DNA from: Nocardioides sp. InS609-2
GTDB lineage: Bacteria > Actinomycetota > Actinomycetes > Propionibacteriales > Nocardioidaceae
DNA: 64,000 nucleotides
Direction of reading: 5' to 3'
Assembly: GCF_023208195.1 (NCBI RefSeq)
Contig: NZ_CP060034.1
Span: forward strand, 558,001-622,000
The stretch's first letter is position 1; each line of letters opens with the position of its first letter. The position numbers and the translations under genes were made by a program. Positions 25,439-39,588 of this stretch are shown piece by piece. The notes beneath the pieces were generated by a model. The model had not been told where the DNA came from and ran no database searches. It saw nothing but the letters and a program-made list of their open reading frames with translations.

Positions 25439-26419
25439 TCAGCGCGTCAGCAGCGGGTCGAGTGCGACCGCCACGAAGAGAAGCGAGAGATAGAGGTTGG
25501 AGCTGTGGAACAGGCGCATCGGCGCGATCACCGACAGGCTCTCCGACGTCTTCGCCCGGCCCCACATGCGGTAGGCCTCGACGATGAACGCCGCACCGAG
25601 GACCGCGGCGGCGACCGGGTAGACCGGACCGGTGCCGGCCACGGGCCACAGCAGCAGTGAGGTCGCGACCATCACCCAGCTGTAGACGACGATCTGCCGG
25701 CCGACCTCGCGCGCCGGGGCCACGACCGGGAGCATCGGCACGGAGACGTTGGCGTAGTCCTCGCGGTAGCGCAGCGCCAGCGCCCACGTGTGGGGCGGCG
25801 TCCAGAAGAAGACGACCAGGAAGAGTACGACGGGAGTCCAGGCCAGCTCGCCGGTCACGGCGGTCCAGCCGATCAGGGCCGGGAAGCAGCCCGCCAGCCC
25901 GCCCCAGACGATGTTCTGGGTAGTGCGGCGCTTGAGCACCATCGTGTAGACGAGCACGTAGAAGGCGTTGGCCACCACCGCCAGCACAGCCGACAGCGGG
26001 TTGACCCAGAGCGCCAGGATCACCGTGCTGAGCACGCCGAGGGCCAGGCCGAACACCAGCGCCGACGTCGGCGAGACGACGTGGCGCGGAAGCGCCCGTC
26101 GACGGGTGCGGCGCATCTGCTCGTCGATGTCGCGGTCGTAGACACAGTTCAGGGCCGACGCCGAGCCGGCGCTCAGGGTGCCGCCGATGACGGTGGCGAC
26201 CACAAGGCCGAGTGACGGGATGCCGCGAGCGGCGAAGAACATCACCGGCACGGTGGTCAGCAGCAACAGCTCGATGACGCGCGGCTTGGTGAGGCCGACG
26301 TACGCCGCGACGACGTCCCTGAACGTGATGTCCCCGTCGCCGTGGCCACTGCTGCCCTCGTCGCCCGAAGCGGCGGCCGAGGAGGCCGACTGGCCGAGGT
26401 AGGTCACGGAGTTCCTCAC
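25439..26419 (-). CDS. ctaB: CtaB, protohaem IX farnesyltransferase (haem O synthase)
   Basis: 326 residues with about nine membrane segments. The two Asp-rich prenyltransferase motifs are [12 protein letters not shown] near residue 91 and the second-half equivalent around [15 protein letters not shown]. Early [17 protein letters not shown] is diagnostic of the family. It attaches a farnesyl group to haem B, giving the substrate for CtaA. It has a hydrophilic N-terminal extension of about 35 residues. GTG 26419 is used; a second GTG four codons later is also possible. It is divergent from tkt with 96 bp between. Confidence 0.93.
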   Translation of the reverse strand: MRNSVTYLGQSASSAAASGDEGSSGHGDGDITFRDVVAAYVGLTKPRVIELLLLTTVPVMFFAARGIPSLGLVVATVIGGTLSAGSASALNCVYDRDIDEQMRRTRRRALPRHVVSPTSALVFGLALGVLSTVILALWVNPLSAVLAVVANAFYVLVYTMVLKRRTTQNIVWGGLAGCFPALIGWTAVTGELAWTPVVLFLVVFFWTPPHTWALALRYREDYANVSVPMLPVVAPAREVGRQIVVYSWVMVATSLLLWPVAGTGPVYPVAAAVLGAAFIVEAYRMWGRAKTSESLSVIAPMRLFHSSNLYLSLLFVAVALDPLLTR

Positions 26420-26515
26420 AGATGAATGGGTACCGAAGGGCGCGGGTCGAGTCTAAACCCGTGCCTGAGTAGGCTCGCCCTCGACGTGCCCCCACCCGTT
26501 CGTGAAGGGAACCCC

Positions 26516-28618
<2,103 letters not shown>

Positions 28619-28670
28619 TCGAGGCACCCCCGCCACATCCACTGTTCGTCGACACGATCCGGGAGGATTC

Positions 28671-29777
28671 ATGAGTGACAAGCTGAAGGCTCTGGCAGAC
28701 GCGGGGGTGTCGATCTGGCTCGACGACCTGTCGCGTGAGCGCATCGAGACCGGCAACCTGGCCGATCTCGTCAAGGACAAGTCGGTGGTCGGCGTGACCA
28801 CCAACCCGACCATCTTCGCCGCGGCGATCGCCAACGGCGAGCGCTACGACGAGCAGGTCGGCAAGCTCGTCGCCGCCGGCGAGCCCGTCGACAAGGTCAT
28901 CTTCGAGCTGACCACCGAGGACGTCCGCAACGCCTGCGACATCCTGGCTCCGGTCGCGCAGAGCACGGCGCACGACGGCCGCGTCTCGATCGAGGTCGAG
29001 CCCGACCTCGCCAATGACACGGATGCCACCATCGGCTCGGCCAAGGCGCTGTGGGCAGCCGTCGACCGCACCAACGTCCTCATCAAGATCCCGGCCACTC
29101 TCGAGGGCCTGCCGGCCATCACGGCCGCGACCGCCGAAGGCATCAGCGTGAACGTGACGCTGATCTTCGGCGAGCAGCGCTACCGCGAGGTCATGGACGC
29201 CTACCTGACCGGGCTGGAGCAGGCGAAGGAGGCCGGCCGTGACCTCTCCACGATCCGATCGGTCGCGTCGTTCTTCATCTCGCGCATAGACACCGAGATC
29301 GACCAGCGCCTCGACGAGATCGGCACCGACATCGCACTCGCCCTGAAGGGCAGGGCCGCGGTGGCCAACGCGCTCGTCGCGTACGGCGCCTACGAGGAGG
29401 TCGTCGCCTCCGACCGCTGGCGCGCACTGGCCGACGAGGGCGCCAACCCGCAGCGGCCGTTGTGGGCCTCGACCGGCGTGAAGAACCCCGACTACTCCGA
29501 CACCATGTACGTCACCGACCTCGTCGTGCCCGAGACCGTCAACACGATGCCCGAGAAGACGATGGAGGCGTTCGCCGACCACGGAGAGATCCTGGGCGAC
29601 GTCGTGACCGGCAAGGCGTCCGAGGGTCGCGCGATCCTCGAGCGGCTCGGCGAGGTCGGTGTCGACTTCCTCGACGTGCTGGTGACGGTCGAGCACGAAG
29701 GCGTCGACAAGTTCAAGAAGTCGTGGACCGAGCTCGTCGAGACCGTCAAGGCACAGATGGCGAAGGCCAATCAGTGA
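28671..29777 (+). CDS. tal: Transaldolase
   Basis: 368 residues of the actinobacterial/cyanobacterial long transaldolase class. [15 protein letters not shown] lies near the N-terminus and the Schiff-base lysine in [28 protein letters not shown] follows. The ATG is preceded by GGGAGGA. It transfers a dihydroxyacetone unit between sedoheptulose 7-phosphate and glyceraldehyde 3-phosphate. Its end overlaps pgi by 4 bp. Confidence 0.96.
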   Translation: MSDKLKALADAGVSIWLDDLSRERIETGNLADLVKDKSVVGVTTNPTIFAAAIANGERYDEQVGKLVAAGEPVDKVIFELTTEDVRNACDILAPVAQSTAHDGRVSIEVEPDLANDTDATIGSAKALWAAVDRTNVLIKIPATLEGLPAITAATAEGISVNVTLIFGEQRYREVMDAYLTGLEQAKEAGRDLSTIRSVASFFISRIDTEIDQRLDEIGTDIALALKGRAAVANALVAYGAYEEVVASDRWRALADEGANPQRPLWASTGVKNPDYSDTMYVTDLVVPETVNTMPEKTMEAFADHGEILGDVVTGKASEGRAILERLGEVGVDFLDVLVTVEHEGVDKFKKSWTELVETVKAQMAKANQ

Positions 29778-31420
29778 GCGCCTCGAACACCGTCTCCGAG
29801 GCCGGTCTGTTCGAGCTGTTCGTCGGCTACCGCGACGAGAAGGCCTTCGCCGACACGGTCTCCACCCTCGTCGACGAGAAGTTCGCGTCTCGACTGGCCA
29901 AGCACGACGCCACCCTGTGGGGTGACGAGGCCGAAGCCGAGTCCGCCAAGAGGCTGGCCTGGGTCGACCTGCACTCCACCTCGCGGCCGCTGGTCGACGA
30001 GATCTACGAACTACGCGCCAACCTCACTGGTCAGGGGCTGACCCGGGTCGTGCTGTGCGGCATGGGCGGTTCGTCGCTGGCGCCGGAGGTCATCTGCGCG
30101 GCCAACGGCGTCGACCTCGTCGTACTCGACTCCTCTGACCCCGACTTCGTGCGCGCCGCGCTCGAGGACCACCTGGACCGCACCGTCGTCGTGGTGTCGT
30201 CGAAGTCGGGCGGCACCGTCGAGACCGACAGCCAGCGCCGGGCGTTCGAGAAGGCCTTCACCGACGCCGGCATCGACCCGAAGTCGCGCATCGTGGTCGT
30301 GACCGACCCGAGCTCGCCGCTCGACGGCTCGGCCACCGAGGCGGGCTACCGCGTCTTCCGCGCCGACCCCGACGTGGGCGGCCGCTACTCCGCCCTGACC
30401 GCGTTCGGTCTGGTGCCCAGCGGCCTGGCCGGCGCCGACATCACGCGGCTGCTCGACGAGGCCGCGGCCATGTCGGCCGCGCTTTACGCCGACTCCCCCG
30501 ACAACCCCGGCCTGCGGCTCGGTGCGCTGCTCGGCGCCGCCAACCTGGCCGGTGTCGACAAGCTCGTGCTGGCCGACGGAGGTTCGTCGTACTCCGGGCT
30601 GGGCGACTGGGCCGAGCAGCTCGTCGCCGAGTCCACGGGCAAGGACGGCAAGGGCATCCTGCCGGTCGTGGTCGAGGGCAAGGACGCGCCCAACTTCTCC
30701 CCCAGCACCGACGACGAGGTGCTCGCGACGTACGGTCCCGACGGCCCGTCCGTCGTGCCGTCATCCGGCTGGGGCGTCACGGTCGACGCCACCCTCGGCG
30801 GCCAGCTGCTGCTGTGGGAGGTCGCGACAGCGGTGGCCGGCCGGGTCATCGGCATCAACCCGTTCGACCAGCCCGACGTCGAGAGCGCCAAGGCCGCCGC
30901 CCGCGAGATGCTCGAAGGTGGTGGCGACCAGCCGCGCCCGATGTTCGTGGACGGTACGACGACCGTCTACGCCTCCGAGGACTGGCTGCCGAAGGGCACG
31001 GCCACGGTTGCCGAGGCCGTGGCTGCGCTGCTCGACAACCTCGACGACGAACACGGATACCTCGCCGTGCAGGCCTACCTCGACCGGCACCGCGACGCCG
31101 CGCTGGCAGAGGTGCGTCCTGCACTCGCGCGTCGTACGGGCAGGCCGGTCACGTTCGGCTGGGGTCCGCGGTTCCTCCACTCCACCGGGCAGTACCACAA
31201 GGGCGGCCCAGACACGGGTGTCTACCTGCAGGTCACTGGGCAGCCGCAGGCCGACCTGGCCGTGCCCGACCGGCCGTTCACGTTCCACGAGTTCCTGACC
31301 GCACAGGCGGTTGGCGACGGCCAGGTGCTGGCCGACAAGGGTCGCCCGATGCTGCGACTGCACGTAGCCGATGCGGGCGACCTGGCCGCACTCGTCACCC
31401 TGCTCGGGCAAGGAGCCTGA
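29774..31420 (+). CDS. pgi: Glucose-6-phosphate isomerase
   Basis: 548 residues from GTG 29774, overlapping the tal stop (GTGA). The first SIS domain shows [18 protein letters not shown] and [16 protein letters not shown], and the C-terminal part contains [14 protein letters not shown]. It interconverts glucose 6-phosphate and fructose 6-phosphate, linking the pathway back to glycolysis. The sequence is of the type that is fused to or linked with transaldolase in many actinobacteria and cyanobacteria. Confidence 0.93.
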   Translation: MSASNTVSEAGLFELFVGYRDEKAFADTVSTLVDEKFASRLAKHDATLWGDEAEAESAKRLAWVDLHSTSRPLVDEIYELRANLTGQGLTRVVLCGMGGSSLAPEVICAANGVDLVVLDSSDPDFVRAALEDHLDRTVVVVSSKSGGTVETDSQRRAFEKAFTDAGIDPKSRIVVVTDPSSPLDGSATEAGYRVFRADPDVGGRYSALTAFGLVPSGLAGADITRLLDEAAAMSAALYADSPDNPGLRLGALLGAANLAGVDKLVLADGGSSYSGLGDWAEQLVAESTGKDGKGILPVVVEGKDAPNFSPSTDDEVLATYGPDGPSVVPSSGWGVTVDATLGGQLLLWEVATAVAGRVIGINPFDQPDVESAKAAAREMLEGGGDQPRPMFVDGTTTVYASEDWLPKGTATVAEAVAALLDNLDDEHGYLAVQAYLDRHRDAALAEVRPALARRTGRPVTFGWGPRFLHSTGQYHKGGPDTGVYLQVTGQPQADLAVPDRPFTFHEFLTAQAVGDGQVLADKGRPMLRLHVADAGDLAALVTLLGQGA

Positions 31421-32943
31421 TGGACTACGTCAACCCGCTGCGCGACGTCGAGGACCGGAGACTGCCGCGCATTGCCGGCCCGTGCGGCATGGTGCTCTTC
31501 GGCGTCACCGGTGACCTGTCGCGCAAGAAGGTCATGCCGGCGATCTACGACCTCGCCAACCGCGGGCTGCTGCCGCCCGGCTTCAGCCTCGTCGGCTATG
31601 CCCGGCGCGACTGGGCCGACCAGGACTTCGCCCAGATCGTGCATGACTCCGTGAAGCAGTACGCCCGCACCGAGTTCCGCGAGGAGGTCTGGAAGCAGCT
31701 CGCCGAGGGGCTGCGCTTCGTGCAGGGCGACTTCGACGACGACGGCGCCTTCGAGACCCTGCGCCGCACGATCGAGGAGCTCGACCAGGCCCGCGGCACC
31801 GGCGGCAACTACGCGTTCTACCTCGCGATCCCGCCCGGGTTCTTCGGCTCGGTCGTCGGCCAGCTCCAGGAGCACGGGCTGGCCCAGTCGCCGGAGGACG
31901 CCTGGCGCCGGGTGGTCGTCGAGAAGCCCTTCGGCCACGACCTCGAGTCCGCGCGCGAGCTGAACGACACCCTCAACGGCGTCTTCCCGTCGGGCTCCGT
32001 CTTCCGCATCGACCACTACCTCGGCAAGGAGACGGTCCAGAACATCCTGGCGATGCGCTTCGCCAACAACATGTTCGAGCCGATCTGGAACGCCAACTAC
32101 GTCGACCACGTGCAGATCACCATGGCCGAGGATGTCGGGATCGGCGGTCGCGCCGGCTATTACGACGGCATCGGCGCCGCGCGCGATGTCATCCAGAACC
32201 ACCTGATGCAGCTGATGGCGCTCGTCGCCATGGAGGAGCCGACGTCGTTCGAGGCCGAGAGCCTGCGCATCGAGAAGCAGAAGGTGCTCGCCTCGGCGAC
32301 GCTGCCGCGACGGCTCGACGTCAGCACCGCCCGCGGCCAGTACGTCGAGGGCTGGGCCGGCGGCGACAAGGTCCAGGGCTTCCTTGAGGAGGAGGGCATC
32401 AAGAAGTCCTCCACCACCGAGACCTTCGCCGCGATCACCGTCAACGTCGAGACGCGACGCTGGGCCGGCGTGCCGTTCTACCTGCGCACCGGCAAGCGGC
32501 TGGGCCGCCGGGTGACCGAGGTCGCGATCGTCTTCAAGCGCGCTCCGCACCTGCCGTTCACCGAGACCGCCACCGAGGAGCTGACCCAGAACGCCCTGGT
32601 GATCCGGGTACAGCCCGACGAGGGCATGACGCTGCGCTTCGGCTCCAAGGTGCCGGGCACCGCGATGGAGATCCGCGACGTCAACATGGACTTCGCCTAC
32701 GGCGGGTCCTTCACCGAGGCCAGCCCGGAGGCCTACGAGCGGCTCATCCTCGACGTACTCCTCGGTGACCCGCCGCTGTTCCCGCGGCACGAGGAGGTCG
32801 AGCTGTCCTGGAAGATCCTCGACCCGGTGCTCGCGCACTGGGCCAGGAAGGGCAAGCCCGACACCTACGCGGCGGGCACCTGGGGCCCGCCTTCGGCCGA
32901 GGCCATGCTCGCCCGTGACGGCCGCACCTGGAGGAGACCATGA
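31420..32943 (+). CDS. zwf: Glucose-6-phosphate 1-dehydrogenase
   Basis: 507 residues. The NADP-binding motif FGVTGDLSRKKVMP is near residue 27 and the substrate/catalytic motif RIDHYLGKETVQN near residue 200. The enzyme makes 6-phosphogluconolactone and NADPH, the first oxidative step. ATG 31420 overlaps the pgi stop by one base. Its stop is embedded in the ATG of a 19-codon mini-ORF leading to opcA, which encodes its allosteric partner in actinobacteria. Confidence 0.97.
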   Translation: MDYVNPLRDVEDRRLPRIAGPCGMVLFGVTGDLSRKKVMPAIYDLANRGLLPPGFSLVGYARRDWADQDFAQIVHDSVKQYARTEFREEVWKQLAEGLRFVQGDFDDDGAFETLRRTIEELDQARGTGGNYAFYLAIPPGFFGSVVGQLQEHGLAQSPEDAWRRVVVEKPFGHDLESARELNDTLNGVFPSGSVFRIDHYLGKETVQNILAMRFANNMFEPIWNANYVDHVQITMAEDVGIGGRAGYYDGIGAARDVIQNHLMQLMALVAMEEPTSFEAESLRIEKQKVLASATLPRRLDVSTARGQYVEGWAGGDKVQGFLEEEGIKKSSTTETFAAITVNVETRRWAGVPFYLRTGKRLGRRVTEVAIVFKRAPHLPFTETATEELTQNALVIRVQPDEGMTLRFGSKVPGTAMEIRDVNMDFAYGGSFTEASPEAYERLILDVLLGDPPLFPRHEEVELSWKILDPVLAHWARKGKPDTYAAGTWGPPSAEAMLARDGRTWRRP

Positions 32944-32999
32944 ACTCACCCCACGAAGACCCTCGCTGCGCTCCCATCTCCGCTGGGAACCCGACATGA
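32940..32999 (+). CDS. 19-codon mini-ORF bridging zwf and opcA
   Basis: ATG 32940 overlaps the zwf stop (ATGA) and its own TGA at 32997 overlaps the opcA start (ATGA). It encodes MNSPHEDPRCAPISAGNPT, which resembles nothing I know. It probably serves to carry ribosomes from zwf to opcA rather than to make a functional peptide. A strong GGAGGAG-like site ahead of 32940 (GGAGGAGACC) belongs to this start, while opcA itself has no good site. Confidence 0.4.
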   Translation: MNSPHEDPRCAPISAGNPT

Positions 33000-33910
33000 C
33001 CGCCGAGCTGATCGACACCAACGCCTCCGAGATCGCCTCCGAGTTCGTGAAGGCGCGGCGCCGGGCCGGCAGCCCGGCCATGGGCATGGTGATGACCCTC
33101 ATCATCGTCGTCGACGAGGACGACGTGGAGGGGGCAATGCAGGCCGCCCGGGCTGCGTCGCACGAGCACCCGGCCCGGGTGCTCGGTGTGATCCAGGGCG
33201 ACGCTCGGGGTGCTGGCGCGATCAACGCGCAGGTAGGCATCGGCTCGGGCTGGACCGGCGAGACCGCGCTCATCCGCCTCAAGGGCGAGGTCGTCAAGCA
33301 CGCCGAGTCGGTGGTCCTGCCGCTGCTCCTGCCCGACTCCCCCGTGGCCATCTGGTGGCCCACCGATGCCCCCCACGACCCCGCAGCCGACCCGCTCGGC
33401 GCGCTGGCGACTCGCCGCATCACCGACACCGCGGCCGTCACCCGCGGCAAGACGGTCGCCATGCAGCGCCAGTGCGCGGCGTACTCCGCCGGCAACACCG
33501 ACCTCGCCTGGACCCGCATCACCCCCTGGCGCGCGCTGCTGGCCGCCGCCCTCGAGCAGCACCCGCTCAAGGTGCAGCGGGCGTCCGTGTCGGCCGAGCG
33601 CATCTCGCCCAGCGCCGACCTGCTCGTGGCCTGGCTGAGCAGCCGGCTCAAGGTGCCCGTCGAACGCCACGGCTCCGGTGGCCCCGGCATCACCGAGGTC
33701 GTGATGCAGACCAAGGAGGGACCCATCCGGATAAGCCGGGCTGACGGCCGGCTGGCGACGTTCTCCTCCCCCGGACAGCCCGATCGCCCGGTGGCGCTCA
33801 AGCGGCGCGAGCTGCCCGAGCTGCTCGCCGAGGAGCTGCGTCGCCTCGACGAAGATGACATCTACGCCGCCACTGCCGCCCAGTTGGTGCGACTGGAGGC
33901 TCGGGCGTGA
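32996..33910 (+). CDS. opcA: OpcA, glucose-6-phosphate dehydrogenase assembly protein
   Basis: 304 residues matching the actinobacterial OpcA family: MTAELIDTNASEIASEFVKA at the start, WWPTDAPHDPAADPLG in the middle, and ITDTAAVTRGKTVA. OpcA is needed for assembly and redox control of glucose-6-phosphate dehydrogenase in cyanobacteria, and for its activity in actinobacteria. It immediately follows zwf via a mini-ORF and overlaps pgl by 4 bp. Confidence 0.95.
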   Translation: MTAELIDTNASEIASEFVKARRRAGSPAMGMVMTLIIVVDEDDVEGAMQAARAASHEHPARVLGVIQGDARGAGAINAQVGIGSGWTGETALIRLKGEVVKHAESVVLPLLLPDSPVAIWWPTDAPHDPAADPLGALATRRITDTAAVTRGKTVAMQRQCAAYSAGNTDLAWTRITPWRALLAAALEQHPLKVQRASVSAERISPSADLLVAWLSSRLKVPVERHGSGGPGITEVVMQTKEGPIRISRADGRLATFSSPGQPDRPVALKRRELPELLAEELRRLDEDDIYAATAAQLVRLEARA

Positions 33911-34635
33911 GCACCCCTGAGGTGATCGTGCACGAGGACTCCGGCACCCTCGCCGGCGACATCGCGAGCCGGCTGCTCGAGGCACTGGAGCTGGCCCAGG
34001 CCGGCGGAGGCGTGCCTCAGATCGGGCTCACCGGTGGCTCCATCGCCGACGCGGTGCACCGCGAGGTCGCCCGCCGGGCCGTCGACTCCTCGGTCGACTG
34101 GTCGCGCGTGGTCTTCTGGTGGGGCGACGAACGCTTCGTCCCCGGCGGTTCTCCCGATCGCAACGCGACCGCGGCCCGTGCCGCGTTCCTCGACACGGTC
34201 GGCGTCGACCCCGCCCGCGTGCACGAGATGCCTGCTGCCGACGGTGCGCTCGACCTGGACGCCGCAGCCGCGGCGTACGGCGAGGAGCTGCGTGAGTCCG
34301 GCAGCGGCGCGTTCGACGTGCTGATGCTCGGCGTGGGTCCGGATGGCCATGTCGCGTCGTTGTTCCCGGGTCACCCGGCGCTCGACGTCGAGGACCAGGT
34401 CGCCGTGGCGGTGCGCGAGTCACCGAAGCCGCCACCCGACCGCATCTCACTGACGTTCAGCGCGCTCGCCCACAGCCGTCAGGTGTGGTTCCTGGTCAGC
34501 GGCGCCGAGAAGGCCGCGGCGGTGGCCGCTGGGCTCGCCGACGAAGGGTCGGTGGGGGCCACCCCTGCCCGCGGCGTACGAGGTCAGGACTCCACCGTGT
34601 GGCTCATCGACTCCGCGGCGGCATCGCAACTCTGA
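33907..34635 (+). CDS. pgl: 6-phosphogluconolactonase
   Basis: 242 residues of the DevB/SOL family. The active-site region shows GLTGGSIADAVHRE and WWGDERFVPGGSPDRN. LMLGVGPDGHVASLFPGHP supplies the catalytic His. It hydrolyses the product of Zwf to 6-phosphogluconate. GTG 33907 overlaps opcA. It is last in the operon; gnd, for the next step, is not in this window. Confidence 0.95.
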   Translation: MSTPEVIVHEDSGTLAGDIASRLLEALELAQAGGGVPQIGLTGGSIADAVHREVARRAVDSSVDWSRVVFWWGDERFVPGGSPDRNATAARAAFLDTVGVDPARVHEMPAADGALDLDAAAAAYGEELRESGSGAFDVLMLGVGPDGHVASLFPGHPALDVEDQVAVAVRESPKPPPDRISLTFSALAHSRQVWFLVSGAEKAAAVAAGLADEGSVGATPARGVRGQDSTVWLIDSAAASQL

Positions 34636-34690
34636 GCCAGTCCGTGTGCTTCCTGACCCGAAAGGGCGCCTGTGCGGGGCGCCTGGAGGT

Positions 34691-34759
34691 GCTTCTCAGG
34701 TCAATCGGCGTCGGGATACCCGGCCAGCCGGGTATCACTGCAGAAACGAGACGGTCGTA
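34691..34759. repeat. Palindromic interspersed repeat, copy 2
   Basis: The inverted repeat GATACCCGGC (34715-34724) / GCCGGGTATC (34727-34736) has CA between. A 34-base central block is identical to copy 1 at 1499-1567, with 19 of 25 left-flank bases shared. It occupies the gap between the convergent pgl and rbpA genes and could act as a two-way terminator at this position. Confidence 0.8.
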
Positions 34760-35119
34760 TCAGAAGATGATCTCGCCGGACTTGCGGCGAGAGCGGAGCA
34801 GCGCGATGGCCTCTTCGAGGATGTCGGCCGCCTCGGCGTCGGAGCGGCGCTCCTTCACGTAGGCCAGGTGCGTCTTGTAGGGCTCGATCTTGGGCGCGGG
34901 CGGAGGGTTCTCGGAGTCCCGGCTCGCCGGCAGACCGCACTTGGGACAGTCCCACGACTCGGGGACGGCCGCCTCGATGGCGAACGTCACCACCGAGCGG
35001 TGCTCGTGCGAGCAGAAGTAGGTGACGGCCTGGCGTGGGGCCGACTCACCCCGCTCCGCTTCGCCCATCGGACCAGCACCGACCCGACTACCGCGGATCG
35101 CATTTCCAGCACCAGCCAC
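34760..35119 (-). CDS. rbpA: RbpA, RNA polymerase-binding protein
   Basis: 119 residues, closely resembling Streptomyces RbpA. It has the N-terminal tail AIRGSRVGAGPMGEAERGES, the core with YFCSHEHRSV and WDCPKCGLPA (zinc-type Cys pairs), and a C-terminal sigma-interaction domain PYKTHLAYVKERRSD. RbpA binds core polymerase and group I/II sigma factors, stabilises the open complex and raises rifampicin tolerance. It is the last gene of the run from uvrC. Confidence 0.96.
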   Translation of the reverse strand: MAGAGNAIRGSRVGAGPMGEAERGESAPRQAVTYFCSHEHRSVVTFAIEAAVPESWDCPKCGLPASRDSENPPPAPKIEPYKTHLAYVKERRSDAEAADILEEAIALLRSRRKSGEIIF

Positions 35120-35144
35120 GTCAGTTCCTCTCTCTCACGAAGTC

Positions 35145-35381
35145 TCAGACGTTGTAGGCCAGGAGCAGGCCCAGGGCAACGATGCAGGAGAACCAGATGA
35201 CCCCGACGCCCACGGTGAAGCGGTCGAGGTTGCGCTCGGCGACCGATGAGCCGCCCAGCGTGGAGGACACTCCACCACCGAACATGTCAGACATTCCGCC
35301 GCCGCGGCCCTTGTGGAGCAGCACCAGGAGGATGAGGATCGCGCTCGTGATCACGAGCAGGACGTCGAAGACCAGAATCAC
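35145..35381 (-). CDS. secG: SecG, preprotein translocase subunit
   Basis: 78 residues with two membrane helices (LVITSAILILLVLLH and VGVIWFSCIVALGLLLAY) linked by a Gly-rich loop (GRGGGMSDMFGGG). This is the standard SecG form. It assists SecYE during protein export. It lies between tpiA and rbpA, as in many actinobacteria. Confidence 0.95.
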   Translation of the reverse strand: MILVFDVLLVITSAILILLVLLHKGRGGGMSDMFGGGVSSTLGGSSVAERNLDRFTVGVGVIWFSCIVALGLLLAYNV

Positions 35382-35410
35382 GGTGCGAAGCCTACGTCAC
35401 GCCGTCGCGA

Positions 35411-36208
<798 letters not shown>

Positions 36209-36240
36209 GCCAAGTCCTTCTGGTGGGAGCGCTTCGGGTG

Positions 36241-37469
36241 TCAGGGGCGTTCGAGGACGGCGATGCCGGGCAGTTCCTTGCCCTCGAGGTACTCCAGGCT
36301 GGCACCGCCACCCGTGGAGATGTGCCCGAAGGCCGCTTCGTCGAAGCCGAGGGTGCGTACGGCGGCCGCGGAGTCGCCGCCGCCCACCACGGACAGGCCG
36401 TCGATCTTCGTGAGGGCCTCGGCGACCGCACGGGTGCCGTCGGCGAATACGTCGACCTCGAAGACCCCCATCGGACCGTTCCAGAAGACCGTGCGAGCGT
36501 CGGCGAGCGCCGCCGCGAACGCCCGAGCCGAGTCGGGTCCGATGTCGAGGCCGAGCGCGTCAGCCGGGATGGCGTCTGCGGCCACTACCTTGGGCTCGGG
36601 CTGTCGGTCGCCGGACGGGAATGCGGTGTCGACGACGATGTCGGTCGGCAGCACGATCTCGACGCCCTTGGCCGTCGCCTGCTCGAGGTAGCTGCGACAG
36701 ACGTCGAGCTGGTCGTCCTCCAGCAGGCTCTTGCCCACCTCGTGGCCCTGGGCCTTGAGAAAGGTGAAGACCATGCCGCCGCCGATGAGGAGCTTGTCGG
36801 CCTTGTCGAGGAGGTTGTCGATGACGCCCAGCTTGTCGGAGACCTTGGAGCCGCCGAGGACGACGACGTAGGGCCGCTCGGGGTCCACGGTCAGCCGGCG
36901 CAGGACGTCGATCTCGGTCGCCACGAGGCCACCCATGGCACTCGGCAGCCGCAGCGCGACGTCGTACACGGAAGCCTGCTTGCGGTGCACGACACCGAAC
37001 CCGTCGGAGACGAACACGTCGCCGAGCTGGGCGAGCTGGTCGGCGAATGAGCCGCGGACGTCGTCATCCTTGCTGGTCTCACCGGAGTTGAAGCGGACGT
37101 TCTCGAGCACCGCCACGTCACCGTCGGCGAGGCCGTCGACCGTCTGCTGCGCGCTCTCGCCCACCGTGTCGGTCGCGAACGCCACCGGTCGGCCCAGCAC
37201 CTCGCCGAGACGCTCAGCGACCGGAGCAAGAGAGTACGCCGGGTCCGGGGCACCGTCGGGACGACCGAGGTGCGCCATCACGACGACGCGCGCCCCGGCC
37301 TCGGCCAGCTGGGTGATGGTGGGTGCGCTCGCCCGGATGCGGCCGTCGTCGGTGATGGTGCCTGCGTCGAGTGGCACGTTCAGGTCGGAGCGGACCAGCA
37401 CCCGCTTGCCGGCCAGGTCTCCCAGAGAGGCGACTCCCAACGATGCCGTGTCGTGGGCTGTGCCCGACA

Positions 37470-37470
<1 letters not shown>
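36241..37470 (-). CDS. pgk: Phosphoglycerate kinase
   Basis: 409 residues from ATG 37470 ([13 protein letters not shown]), which overlaps the gap stop by one base; open frame further upstream is antisense-like within gap. It shows [35 protein letters not shown] and [13 protein letters not shown]. It makes ATP from 1,3-bisphosphoglycerate. Confidence 0.97.
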
Positions 37471-38579
<1,109 letters not shown>

Positions 38580-39566
38580 TCAGGCGTCCTCGGCGAGCAT
38601 GTCGGGCGTCAGGGACGCCTCGGTGTCGGGGATGCCCAGCTCCTCGGCGCGCTTGTCGGCCATCGCAAGCAGACGCCGGATGCGGCCCGCGATGGCGTCC
38701 TTGGTGAGCACCGGGTCGTGCAGCTGGCCGAGCTCCTCGAGCGAGGCCTGCTTGTGCTCCAGGCGCAGGTGGCCGGCGAGCTCGAGGTGGTCGGGCACCT
38801 CCTCGGCCAGGATCTCGAGGGCGCGCTCGACGCGGGCACCGGCGGCCACGGCGGCGCGGGCCGAGCGACGCAGGTTGGCGTCGTCGAAGTTGGCGAGCCG
38901 GTTGGCCGTGGCCCGCACCTCTCGGCGCATCCGGCGCTCCTCCCAGGCCATCAGCGACTCATGGGCGCCGAGCCTGGTCAGCAGCGCACCGATCGCGTCA
39001 CCGTCGCGGATGACGACCCGGTCGACCCCGCGCACCTCGCGGGCCTTGGCCTGGATGCCCAGGCGACGGGCGACGCCGACGAGGGCCAGGGCGGCCTCCG
39101 GGCCGGGACAGGTGACCTCGAGGGCGGACGAGCGGCCGGGCTCGGTGAGCGAGCCGTGGGCGAGGAAGGCGCCCCGCCAGGCGGCGACGGCGTCACAGCC
39201 ACCGCCGGAGACGACGGCCGGCGGCAACCCGCGGACCGGTCGGCCGCGCTGGTCGAGCAGGCCGGTCTGCCGGGCCAGCGCCTCGCCGTCCTTGACGACG
39301 CGGACGATGTAGCGGCTGCCCTTGCGGATGCCGTTGCCCTGCACCATCACGACGTCGGACTGGTGGCCGTAGACCTCGGAGATGTCCTTGCGCAGCCGTC
39401 GCGCGGCTGCACCTGTGTCGAGCTCGGCCTCGACCACGATCCGGCCGCTGACGATGTGGAGTCCCCCGGCGAATCGAAGCATCGAGGCGACTTCAGCCTT
39501 GCGGCAACAGGTCTTCGTGATCTGCGTGTTGGCCAGTTCGGCCTTCACCGGTGCGGTCATCGCCAT
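38580..39566 (-). CDS. whiA: WhiA, DNA-binding developmental regulator
   Basis: 328 residues from ATG 39566 ([18 protein letters not shown]). It has an N-terminal homing-endonuclease-like domain with [19 protein letters not shown] and the C-terminal helix-turn-helix around [20 protein letters not shown]. WhiA acts with WhiB in Streptomyces sporulation and influences division in non-sporulating Gram-positives. It follows yvcK and rapZ, its standard neighbours. Confidence 0.95.
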   Translation of the reverse strand: MAMTAPVKAELANTQITKTCCRKAEVASMLRFAGGLHIVSGRIVVEAELDTGAAARRLRKDISEVYGHQSDVVMVQGNGIRKGSRYIVRVVKDGEALARQTGLLDQRGRPVRGLPPAVVSGGGCDAVAAWRGAFLAHGSLTEPGRSSALEVTCPGPEAALALVGVARRLGIQAKAREVRGVDRVVIRDGDAIGALLTRLGAHESLMAWEERRMRREVRATANRLANFDDANLRRSARAAVAAGARVERALEILAEEVPDHLELAGHLRLEHKQASLEELGQLHDPVLTKDAIAGRIRRLLAMADKRAEELGIPDTEASLTPDMLAEDA

Positions 39567-39588
39567 GCGTGCGATCCTGCCATGCGCG

